From: Neisseriaceae bacterium HSC-16F19
GTDB lineage: Bacteria > Pseudomonadota > Gammaproteobacteria > Burkholderiales > Neisseriaceae
Length of the DNA stretch: 21,379 nt
Direction: 5' to 3'
Assembly: GCF_024171525.1 (NCBI RefSeq)
Contig: NZ_JALJZY010000027.1
Coordinates: 1-21,379 of the forward strand
Shown: positions 1-6,008 of the stretch, in pieces
How the letters are laid out: every line of letters begins with the position of its first letter
Position numbering within the stretch: the stretch's first letter is position 1
The notes under the pieces: model-generated
The model's input: only the letters and a program-made list of their open reading frames with translations
What the model was told of the DNA's origin: nothing
The model's database searches: none
Position numbers and translations under genes: made by a program

Positions 1-30
1 AAAGATTATTTCTCGTACAAATGAAGCGTA

Positions 31-91
31 TAGCGCCTTTTTTGTCCCTTAGGCGCTATTGTCTTAAAAATAGCTCCTTTTTTGTCCCTTA
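31..91. repeat. Pair of 21-bp direct repeats, 40-bp period
   Basis: Bases 31-51 and 71-91 are identical at 20 of 21 positions; both end in CCTTTTTTGTCCCTTA. The first copy is also bracketed by an 8-bp inverted repeat (ATAGCGCC at 30-37, GGCGCTAT at 52-59), so it can form a hairpin with a 14-base loop. The second copy lacks this pairing. There are only two copies and the window starts just upstream, so the array may continue outside. No function is assigned. Confidence 0.6.
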
Positions 92-110
92 CGCCCGTAT
101 TTGCAACACA

Positions 111-155
111 AGGCTGCCTGAAAACCCGTCAACCGGTTTTCAGGCAGCCTTTTTT
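111..155 (+). terminator. DUS inverted-repeat terminator
   Basis: A 16-bp perfect stem (111-126 with 135-150) encloses an 8-base loop and is followed on the plus strand by a run of six T. Each arm contains one exact uptake word. This is the usual Neisseriaceae arrangement in which paired DUS act as a rho-independent terminator. On the plus strand it would end a gene outside the window; on the minus strand it lies just after the tyrosine phosphatase stop codon but has a poor T-run there. Confidence 0.75.
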
Positions 156-166
156 CTCACTTGGCA

Positions 167-625
167 TTATTCGACCTGCTGCAAGCCGTCCAACAATGCG
201 GCACAAGCCGCGCTGAGTATGCGCCGGGTCTCGTCGAAATCGCCGCTATACCAAGGGTCGGGCACATGGTCGTAACCCAGCTCGGGCACGAGGTCGGTGA
301 TTTTGAACACATGTGCATGCGCGCCGCCAAACAAGCGCTGCAAGGCGGCCAGATTGTCATCGTCCATGGCAATGATGTGACTGTAATGGTGCAGGTCGGC
401 GGCCTGCACCTGGCTGCTGCAAAAACCGCCTGCATCTATGCCCAAGCCTTGCAATACCGCACGGGTGCCATGATGCATGTCTTCGCCGTTGTGCCAGCCG
501 GAAGTACCGGCGCTGGCTATTGCTATCTGCGACAAACCGCGCTCGGCGGCCAGATGGCGGCACAGGTATTCGGCCATGGGAGAGCGGCAGATATTGCCCA
601 GGCACACAAACAAAATGCGCGTCAT
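167..625 (-). CDS. Low-molecular-weight protein-tyrosine phosphatase
   Basis: A 152-residue cytoplasmic phosphatase of the LMW-PTP family, which removes phosphate from tyrosine residues through a cysteinyl-phosphate intermediate. The N-terminus reads MTRILFVCLGNICRSPMAE and contains the P-loop C-x5-R-S (C8 to R14). The general-acid region appears as DPWYSG near the C-terminus. Length matches the family. The frame stays open for another 40 codons upstream, but the family always begins just before the P-loop, so the ATG at 625 is chosen. That ATG shares one base with the stop codon of the upstream gene (TGATG), implying translational coupling. In other bacteria such enzymes often accompany tyrosine kinases of capsule or exopolysaccharide loci; no kinase is visible here, so the substrate is unknown. 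Confidence 0.93.
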   Translation of the reverse strand: MTRILFVCLGNICRSPMAEYLCRHLAAERGLSQIAIASAGTSGWHNGEDMHHGTRAVLQGLGIDAGGFCSSQVQAADLHHYSHIIAMDDDNLAALQRLFGGAHAHVFKITDLVPELGYDHVPDPWYSGDFDETRRILSAACAALLDGLQQVE

Positions 626-1725
626 CAGTGCGTATCCGCAAACAAGGGATTGTGGCCGGGCAGATTGAGTGCCTGCGCATAGCCGGGCAATTCCGCCTGC
701 TCCGGCAAAGCCTCGTGCAGCAGACGAATATGATCGACCTGGCATTCGGCCAAGAGGTCGATGAAGTTTTGCACCACACTATCAATATCATCCAGTGGCG
801 ACAAGGGCCAGGCAAAGACTTGCGCCACGGTCTCGAAGGCGCTGTCGGTGGCATTAAAGCCAAACAGCAGGCGGCCGCCTTCCTGCGCCGCAATCACCAC
901 CCCCGCACGCGGACTTTGCAGGCGGATGGCGCGCAGGGCATTGGTGGCGAAGACGTCCGAGGCCATGCGCAAACGCAGGGCGCTGCCCTCGTGTATGGCC
1001 GCCAAGGGCGCCAAAGGCGGCAGCGGATTGGTAAACAGGGTGGCGCCGGGGGTGGCCAGATGGTTTTGCCACACCTGCATCAGCGGCAGCGCAGCCTCGC
1101 CCAAAGCCTGACGCAGCAAGGGCTGCACGGCTTGCGGGCCGTAGCCCAAGGCATAAAACACCTGCACGCTTTGTCCGGCGGGAATGTGCAGCGGTGTGGC
1201 GTGGATTTCGGCAGCCAGGGCGGCCGCGGCTTCCGGGTTTTGCTTGGCGGCAAACCAAGCATCGGCCTTGATATGGCCCAAATCGGCGGCATTGAGCAGC
1301 TGCGGCAGCCAGGTCACTTGCGGCAAGACATCCGCGCCTGCTTGTTGTGCCAGCACTTGGTTGATGGCCGCGATCGGCACGGTATCCGGCAGGGTGAGGT
1401 CTTGATTGCTTCCGGCCACCACAATCACCGGCAGCGCCAGCCATTGGCATTCTGCTTCGTTTTCCGCTTCCAAAACCTTGGCCAGGCTTTGCCACAGGGC
1501 ACGGTAAACCGGCATGTCCGGCGCCATGCTCAGGGCCACGGAAAGGGCGGTGTAATGATGGCGTGCCAGCATGGCGCGGATATTTTGTTCGACCCAGCGG
1601 GCGGCAGGGGCACGGTGTTCGGCATCGCGGCCGTACACCATTTGTGTGGCATTGGCGAGCAACTCGCCTTTGACCAAGCCTTCAGGATAGGCGCGGGTGT
1701 CGGGCAGGCGGTGGTGTGTGGACAT
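625..1725 (-). CDS. Conserved protein of unknown function, coupled to the tyrosine phosphatase
   Basis: A protein of about 366 residues that I cannot assign to a characterised family. It has no signal peptide and no convincing transmembrane segment. It is rich in Ala and Leu, with a region resembling a soluble alpha/beta fold and a C-terminal acidic helix stretch (PLSPLDDIDSVVQNFIDLL). Codon use resembles its neighbours and no frame disruption is seen, so it is a real gene. Its stop codon overlaps the start of the phosphatase gene by one base, so the two are probably one transcript. The start is uncertain: ATG at 1725 is preferred because the residues before it look non-conserved, but ATG 1755 and GTG 1782 are in frame and none has a good ribosome-binding site. 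Confidence 0.8.
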   Translation of the reverse strand: MSTHHRLPDTRAYPEGLVKGELLANATQMVYGRDAEHRAPAARWVEQNIRAMLARHHYTALSVALSMAPDMPVYRALWQSLAKVLEAENEAECQWLALPVIVVAGSNQDLTLPDTVPIAAINQVLAQQAGADVLPQVTWLPQLLNAADLGHIKADAWFAAKQNPEAAAALAAEIHATPLHIPAGQSVQVFYALGYGPQAVQPLLRQALGEAALPLMQVWQNHLATPGATLFTNPLPPLAPLAAIHEGSALRLRMASDVFATNALRAIRLQSPRAGVVIAAQEGGRLLFGFNATDSAFETVAQVFAWPLSPLDDIDSVVQNFIDLLAECQVDHIRLLHEALPEQAELPGYAQALNLPGHNPLFADTH

Positions 1726-1835
1726 AATCGGACTGTCAATCAAAGAAAGCGGCATTGTAACAAAGCCGCTGCTGCCCTGCACAAAGCGCTGCTTTGTCCA
1801 TTAGTAATAAAACTACCAAATCAACTCCGCCATAT

Positions 1836-1926
1836 TACATCGGTTATTTGAAAAAATGTCGATGAATATGATTACGGCACTAAAAATTGAATACATCGGT
1901 TAATTATTTTTTTATCGATGGAATAT
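1836..1926. promoter_or_regulatory. Two dyads CATCG-N17-CGATG in an AT-rich spacer
   Basis: Two imperfect direct repeats (1836-1869 and 1892-1926) each contain the dyad CATCG-N17-CGATG: 1838-1842 with 1860-1864, and 1894-1898 with 1916-1920. The inner spacing is 17 bases in both, and the copies start 56 bases apart. A half-site with the same flank (ATGTTGATGAATTTG) lies at 2008-2022. This pattern is what tandem operators look like, but the binding protein and target gene are unknown. The surrounding 1790-2070 is much more AT-rich than the rest of the window. Confidence 0.4.
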
Positions 1927-2033
1927 ATTTATATAAAAATGACAAATTGAAAAATATATATGCAGTTAATCAGGCAATAAACGTCAATAAATTGCTTATT
2001 CATTCACATGTTGATGAATTTGCCCAAATGATG

Positions 2034-2063
2034 TTGCAGTGCGGAACTTGCTTGTAGTAAATT
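2034..2063 (+). promoter_or_regulatory. Possible sigma-70 promoter for glnK-amtB
   Basis: TTGCAG at 2034-2039 and TAAATT at 2058-2063 are separated by 18 bases and point toward glnK. The match is moderate and unconfirmed. I looked for a sigma-54 site (GG-N10-GC core) in the same spacer and did not find one. Transcription from here would place the hairpin at 2109-2153 in the leader RNA. Confidence 0.25.
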
Positions 2064-2108
2064 AACAGCTCGATACCGGTCGTCGAATTCCAAACAATAG
2101 CTTGCGGG

Positions 2109-2153
2109 ATGGGCGGTGCTGCTTTCAGGCAGCCTGCGAGCAGCACCGCCCAT
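2109..2153. repeat. 15-bp perfect hairpin with an uptake sequence in its loop
   Basis: The arms at 2109-2123 (ATGGGCGGTGCTGCT) and 2139-2153 are perfect complements, and the 15-base loop begins with an exact TTCAGGCAGCCT (2124-2135). No T-run follows, so it is not a standard terminator. It ends about 60 bases before the glnK start and would be a very stable structure in the leader. Confidence 0.7.
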
Positions 2154-2214
2154 AGCCGTATTGTGTGTGTTATCAGGTTTTTACCTGTATATCTGTGAAA
2201 AAGGAGTACGGCTG

Positions 2215-2553
2215 ATGAAACAGATCACTGCCATGATTAAACCGTTCAAACTCGATGATGTGCGCGAAGCACTCACCGAGGCCGGCATACACGGCATGAC
2301 CGTGTGTGAAGTCAAAGGTTTTGGCCGCCAGCGCGGTCATACCGAAATCTACCGCGGCGCCGAATACGCCGTGGACTTCCTGCCTAAAATCCGCATCGAT
2401 CTGGTGCTCGCCGATGCCCAGGTGGAACAGGCGGTGGACATCATTGTAGCGGCTGCCCGCACCGGCAAGGTCGGCGACGGCAAGGTGTTTGTCACACCGG
2501 TGGAAGAAGTGGTGCGCATCCGCACCGGTGAAACCGGCGATGCCGCCATTTAA
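2215..2553 (+). CDS. glnK: Nitrogen regulatory protein P-II (GlnK/GlnB)
   Basis: A 112-residue P-II trimeric signalling protein that reads 2-oxoglutarate and ATP/ADP and controls its partners by binding, including the AmtB channel. The N-terminus MKQITAMIKPFKLDDVREAL is typical. The T-loop has the uridylylation tyrosine at Y51 in YRGAEYAVDF. The B-loop reads TGKVGDGK (residues 83-90) and the C-terminal signature VRIRTGETGDAAI is intact. ATG 2215 is preceded by AAGGAG at 2201-2206, and the frame upstream does not look like P-II. amtB follows after 21 bases. Linkage to amtB favours the name glnK over glnB; sequence alone cannot fully separate the two. Confidence 0.96.
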   Translation: MKQITAMIKPFKLDDVREALTEAGIHGMTVCEVKGFGRQRGHTEIYRGAEYAVDFLPKIRIDLVLADAQVEQAVDIIVAAARTGKVGDGKVFVTPVEEVVRIRTGETGDAAI

Positions 2554-2574
2554 TCCAGCAAGGGAGTATCAATC

Positions 2575-3900
2575 ATGAAAGCCATATACAAACTGCCTGT
2601 TGCCGCAGCCGCCGCGCTGCTGCCCGTATCCGTTTATGCCGAAGGCGGCATTGCCGACTGGTGGCAGCCTTACAGCGTACTCAATAGCGGCGACACCGCT
2701 TGGGTGATGACTGCCGCCGTATTGGTGTTGTTTATGACCGTGCCCGGCCTGGCCTTGTTTTACGGCGGCATGGTGCGCAAGAAAAACATTCTCTCCACCA
2801 TGATGCACAGCTTTTCCGTAGCGGCTTTGGTGAGCCTGTTGTGGGTGGCCGTGGGTTACAGCCTTGCCTTTGCCCCCGGCAGCGCCTTTATTGGCGGTTT
2901 TGACCGCCTCTTTTTGAGCGGCGTGGGTGTGGACCCGGCGCGGGAAATGCTCACCGTGGCGCCCAATGCGGGCACGGTACCGGAAAGCGTATTTGTGTTT
3001 TTCCAAATGACGTTTGCGGTGATTTCCACGGCGATTATCAGCGGCGCCTTTGCCGAGCGCATGAAGTTCTCCGCCATGATGCTGTTTTCCGGCCTGTGGT
3101 TTTTGCTGGTCTATGTACCGGTCTGCCACTGGGTATGGGGCGGCGGCTTTATGGGTGAGGGCGGCGTGCTCGATTATGCCGGCGGTACCGTGGTACACAT
3201 CAATGCCGGTGTGGCCGGTCTGGTGGCCTGTATTATGCTCGGCAAACGCGTGGGCTATGGCAAAGAGGCGATGCCGCCGCACAATATGGCGCTGACCCTC
3301 ACCGGTGCCGCCATGCTGTGGGTGGGCTGGTTCGGTTTCAACGCCGGTTCCGCCGTGGCCGCCGACGCTTCCGCCGGTATGGCCATGCTGGTGACCCAAG
3401 TAGCCGCTGCCGCCGGTGCCCTGGCCTGGCCCTTGTGTGAAAAACTGGCCGGACACCGCCCCTCTGCCTTGGGCTTGGCCTCCGGTGCCGTAGCCGGCTT
3501 GGTCGGCATCACCCCCGCCGCCGGTTTTGTGGATCCGCAAGCGGCACTGATTATCGGCCTGCTGACTTCCGCCGGTTGCTATATCGGTGTCACCGTCATC
3601 AAACGCAAACTCGGCTACGACGACAGCCTCGACGCCTTCGGCATCCACGGCTTCGGCGGCATGATAGGCGCAATACTGACCGGCATCCTGTTTAACAATA
3701 CCGTATTCGGCGGCGAGGCCGTCATCGGCAGCCAAGTGCTGATTCAGCTCAAAGACGTGGTGATTACCACTTTCTACAGCGGCATCATCAGCGCCATCCT
3801 GCTGTTTGTGATCGCCAAAGTCTGCGGCGGTCTGCGTGTGGATCAAGACACCGAGCGCGAAGGTTTGGACATCAATATCCACGGCGAGCGTGTCGAATAA
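2575..3900 (+). CDS. amtB: Ammonium transporter AmtB
   Basis: A 441-residue inner-membrane ammonium channel of the Amt/Mep/Rh family. A cleavable signal peptide (MKAIYKLPVAAAAALLPVSVYA) precedes an eleven-helix core. The conserved twin histidines of the pore are visible as H208 (VVHINAGVAG) and H358 (GIHGFGG). Other family marks are FYGGMVRKKN near residue 62 and FGFNAGSA near 254. The gene follows glnK by 21 bases with a good AAGGGAG ribosome-binding site, so the two form an operon; P-II proteins are known to block AmtB from the cytoplasmic side when nitrogen is plentiful. A strong terminator follows directly. No defect is seen. Confidence 0.97.
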   Translation: MKAIYKLPVAAAAALLPVSVYAEGGIADWWQPYSVLNSGDTAWVMTAAVLVLFMTVPGLALFYGGMVRKKNILSTMMHSFSVAALVSLLWVAVGYSLAFAPGSAFIGGFDRLFLSGVGVDPAREMLTVAPNAGTVPESVFVFFQMTFAVISTAIISGAFAERMKFSAMMLFSGLWFLLVYVPVCHWVWGGGFMGEGGVLDYAGGTVVHINAGVAGLVACIMLGKRVGYGKEAMPPHNMALTLTGAAMLWVGWFGFNAGSAVAADASAGMAMLVTQVAAAAGALAWPLCEKLAGHRPSALGLASGAVAGLVGITPAAGFVDPQAALIIGLLTSAGCYIGVTVIKRKLGYDDSLDAFGIHGFGGMIGAILTGILFNNTVFGGEAVIGSQVLIQLKDVVITTFYSGIISAILLFVIAKVCGGLRVDQDTEREGLDINIHGERVE

Positions 3901-3911
3901 AATACTGTAAT

Positions 3912-3940
3912 AAAAAAGGCAGCTTGTGGCTGCCTTTTTT
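3912..3940 (+). terminator. Rho-independent terminator of glnK-amtB
   Basis: A GGCAGC/GCTGCC stem (3918-3923 with 3929-3934) has a five-base loop, is preceded by six A and is followed by six T. It lies 12 bases after the amtB stop codon. The A-run makes it potentially active in both directions. Confidence 0.85.
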
Positions 3941-4006
3941 ATTACATTGAAGATAAGACCGGATGCTGCTTTTGTTACAATGCGCAGTCTAAATAATCAA
4001 CACCAC

Positions 4007-4034
4007 AGGCTGCCTGAAAACATTCAGGCAGCCC
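4007..4034. repeat. DUS pair before the phosphatase fusion gene
   Basis: An exact AGGCTGCCTGAA (4007-4018) faces an inverted copy with one mismatch (4023-4034), only a few bases apart. They can form a hairpin but no T-run follows. The pair ends 12 bases before the ATG at 4047, which is unusually close to a start codon. Confidence 0.7.
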
Positions 4035-4046
4035 GCGCTCCAGCTT

Positions 4047-5345
4047 ATGCACACACGTCCGCCCCTACTCGTCACCCTGCGCCGCGTCCTTTTGACCGGT
4101 GTCCTGTTTTACATCAGCTATCTGTCTGCCAACTGGGCGGCGGGCCTGCGCATGCCGCTGCCGGAAATTGTTTTTGCATGGGAGTACGCCATCCCCTTCT
4201 GGCCCGCCAGCATCCTGCCTTACTGGACACTGAATTTTGCCTATACCCTGGGTTTCTTCCTGTGCCGCAACGACGGCGAACAACGCCGCTATATGGCGCA
4301 GCTGTGGCTGGTACAGCTGATTTCCGTGGCCTGCTTCTTTATTTTTCCGCTGCAAATCAGTTGGGAAAAACCGGTCACCGAGGGCTGGTTCGGGCAGATG
4401 TTTGCCTCTTTGGCCGCATTTGACGCGCCTTATAACCAAGCACCCTCGCTGCACATCAGCCTGGCGCTGATTGTCGGCCGCTTCTATTGGTACCGGCTGC
4501 CTGAACCATGGCGCCCGCTGTGGGCGCTGTGGATGCTGATGGTGGGTCTGTCGGTCCTGACCACCTGGCAGCACCATTTTATCGACATCCCCACCGGCTT
4601 GATGGCCGGCTGCGCGGTTTTGTGGGCCTTGCCGTGGCACAGAAACGAACCGGCAAGCCGACCGCAATGGCAGTCCCGCCTGCACACCCCCGCCGCACGG
4701 CGCTGGGTGGCGGTTTATAGCGGCGCAGCCCTGCTGTGTACCGCAGCCGCAGCCCTCGGCCAAGGCGCTTGGCTGTGGCTGCTGTGGTCGGCACTGGCGT
4801 GGGGGCTGTTGGCACTAATGTATGCCGGTCTCGGCGCCGACGCCTGGCAAAAACAACACGGCCGCCACACCCTCGCCGTCACCCTGTGGATGTGGCCGGT
4901 GTATGTACAGGCTTGGCTGAATATGCGCCTGTGGCTGCGCGGCAAAGAACACAGCAGCGCCGTATGCGGACAAGTTCATATCGGCAGTATTCTCGCAGCC
5001 AAACACTACCGCTGCGTGCTGGACTTGTGTGCCGAATGGCCGCTCACCCCGCCGCCGCATTACGCCGCCGTGCCCATGCTGGACATGGCCGCCCCCACAC
5101 CGGCACAACTCAAGCGGGCAGTGGCCGAACTGGAACGGCTGGCCGCCACCGGACAGCCTGTACTGGTGTGCTGCGGCCTCGGTTACGGGCGCAGCGCCGC
5201 CGTCATCATCACCTGGCTCGTCACCAGCGGTCGTGCGGCCGATATGGACAGTGCGCTGCAACAATTACACACCGTGCGCCCGGTACACCTCTCGGCGGCT
5301 GCGCTGATACGTATTCGTGAAGTTGTGTCGGAGTCCGGGTCATGA
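4047..5345 (+). CDS. Membrane PAP2 phosphatase fused to a dual-specificity-type phosphatase (YnbD-like)
   Basis: A 432-residue two-domain protein. Residues about 12-195 are a multi-helix PAP2 (lipid phosphatase) domain with the motifs PSLH (133-136) and QHHFID (175-180), the latter holding the catalytic histidine and aspartate. Three or so further membrane helices lie at about 220-295. Residues about 300-432 are a cytoplasmic Cys-phosphatase domain with the P-loop CGLGYGRS, where C376 and R382 form C-x5-R. The residue before the nucleophile, usually His, is Cys375. The order resembles E. coli YnbD, which sits beside CDP-alcohol phosphatidyltransferase genes; no such genes are present here. 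A phospholipid or isoprenoid phosphate is a likely substrate by inference. The stop codon overlaps the next gene (ATGA). The ATG at 4047 lacks a clear ribosome-binding site. Confidence 0.88.
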   Translation: MHTRPPLLVTLRRVLLTGVLFYISYLSANWAAGLRMPLPEIVFAWEYAIPFWPASILPYWTLNFAYTLGFFLCRNDGEQRRYMAQLWLVQLISVACFFIFPLQISWEKPVTEGWFGQMFASLAAFDAPYNQAPSLHISLALIVGRFYWYRLPEPWRPLWALWMLMVGLSVLTTWQHHFIDIPTGLMAGCAVLWALPWHRNEPASRPQWQSRLHTPAARRWVAVYSGAALLCTAAAALGQGAWLWLLWSALAWGLLALMYAGLGADAWQKQHGRHTLAVTLWMWPVYVQAWLNMRLWLRGKEHSSAVCGQVHIGSILAAKHYRCVLDLCAEWPLTPPPHYAAVPMLDMAAPTPAQLKRAVAELERLAATGQPVLVCCGLGYGRSAAVIITWLVTSGRAADMDSALQQLHTVRPVHLSAAALIRIREVVSESGS

Positions 5346-5725
5346 GTCAAGAAAGTGTTTCACCCTACACCACCACAGCGTCGTTGTTAGCCACGACATG
5401 GCTGTGTCTGCCGTTTAATATCCTGCTGGCGGCGGCGGCTTTGTGGCAGGGTGCGGGTTTGTGGCAGACGGGCATTACCGTGGTGCTGGCTTTGGCGGTG
5501 TTGTGGCTGCATATCCGTGTGGATTTCGACCGCCGTGTGTTTGCTGCCTGGCAGGCAGGGCAGGGTGATGCGGATCGTTTTGATGCCGATTTGCAGTTAT
5601 TGGGCTTGGGACGTCCGGGCGGAAGGACAGCAACGGAGCGCTGCCGTGGTGCACTGCGGTGGTGGAAGCGTTTGTTGTGGGCTACGGTGGCGCAGGGTGT
5701 GTGGCTGTTGGTGCTGTGTATTTAA
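5342..5725 (+). CDS. Small membrane protein coupled to the phosphatase fusion
   Basis: A 127-residue protein of unknown function with two hydrophobic stretches near the N-terminus (about residues 15-36 and 42-58) and one at the C-terminus (about 110-127), giving three probable membrane helices. Between them is a charged cytoplasmic segment. The start overlaps the stop codon of the phosphatase gene by four bases, so translation is coupled and a joint function is likely. I do not recognise a family. It carries no enzyme motif that I can see and could be an accessory or partner subunit. Confidence 0.75.
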   Translation: MSQESVSPYTTTASLLATTWLCLPFNILLAAAALWQGAGLWQTGITVVLALAVLWLHIRVDFDRRVFAAWQAGQGDADRFDADLQLLGLGRPGGRTATERCRGALRWWKRLLWATVAQGVWLLVLCI

Positions 5726-5737
5726 ATCAAACTGGCT

Positions 5738-5749
5738 TTCAGGCAGCCT
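5738..5749 (-). repeat. DUS, exact copy, interrupted locus
   Basis: TTCAGGCAGCCT ends exactly where the 196-bp repeat element begins. On the far side of the element the sequence resumes as AGCCTGAAAA, which would rebuild an overlapping pair of uptake words if the element were removed. Confidence 0.85.
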
Positions 5750-5945
5750 GAGACCTTTGCAAAATCCAAAAAGAAAAAAATCCTGATGTTTGGGATTGCG
5801 GGTAGGGTGTGTGCCGCAGGCACGCACGCATTTTTAAGCCATTGTTTTATCAAAGAACGCGTGCGTGGCGTACCGCCACACACCCTACGTGGTATCGTTT
5901 ATTTTTGCTTGAGTAACATTCTGTCCGAGGTTTTGCACAGGTCTC
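5750..5945. mobile_element. 196-bp MITE-like element with inverted ends
   Basis: The left end GAGACCTTTGCAAAA (5750-5764) matches the complement of the right end, GAGACCTGTGCAAAA, at 14 of 15 bases. Both ends are flanked by AGCCT (5745-5749 and 5946-5950), consistent with a 5-bp target duplication, although the DUS target could produce part of this by chance. Inside is a long inverted repeat of GTAGGGTGTGTG type at about 5811-5838 and 5859-5888. There is no open reading frame of interest, so it would depend on a transposase elsewhere. From memory, GAGACCTTTGCAAAA resembles the ends of IS5-family elements of Neisseria; this is unverified. Confidence 0.7.
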
Positions 5946-5950
5946 AGCCT

Positions 5951-5988
5951 GAAAAATAACAGGGGCGGGTGATTAACCCGCCCCTGTT
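5951..5988 (-). terminator. Rho-independent terminator of hemL
   Basis: A 13-bp perfect stem (5958-5970 with 5976-5988) with a five-base loop is followed on the minus strand by ATTTTTC. It lies 20 bases after the hemL stop codon. Confidence 0.85.
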
Positions 5989-6008
5989 GTGTTGTCACGG
6001 TACGGCGT

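Noticed and set aside
31..91. Possible CRISPR array
   Set aside because: There are only two repeats, no regular spacer set and no cas genes in the window.
520..1851. Plus-strand open frame of 443 codons opposite the unassigned protein and the phosphatase
   Set aside because: It crosses two genes on the other strand and has Gln/Arg/His-rich shadow composition. The minus frame has conserved features and coupling.
1990..2214. Sigma-54 promoter before glnK
   Set aside because: No GG-N10-GC core with the expected flanks was found; the closest candidates have wrong spacing.
2569..3882. Minus-strand open frame of 437 codons opposite amtB
   Set aside because: The product is rich in His, Gly and Gln with no recognisable fold; it is a codon-bias shadow of amtB.
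3926..4423. Plus-strand frame of 165 codons overlapping the terminator and the phosphatase gene
   Set aside because: It begins in the amtB terminator and overlaps the well-supported PAP2 frame.
5597..5827. Small minus-strand frames in the MITE region
   Set aside because: They cross the repeat element and the end of a plus-strand gene, have no ribosome-binding site and no recognisable product.
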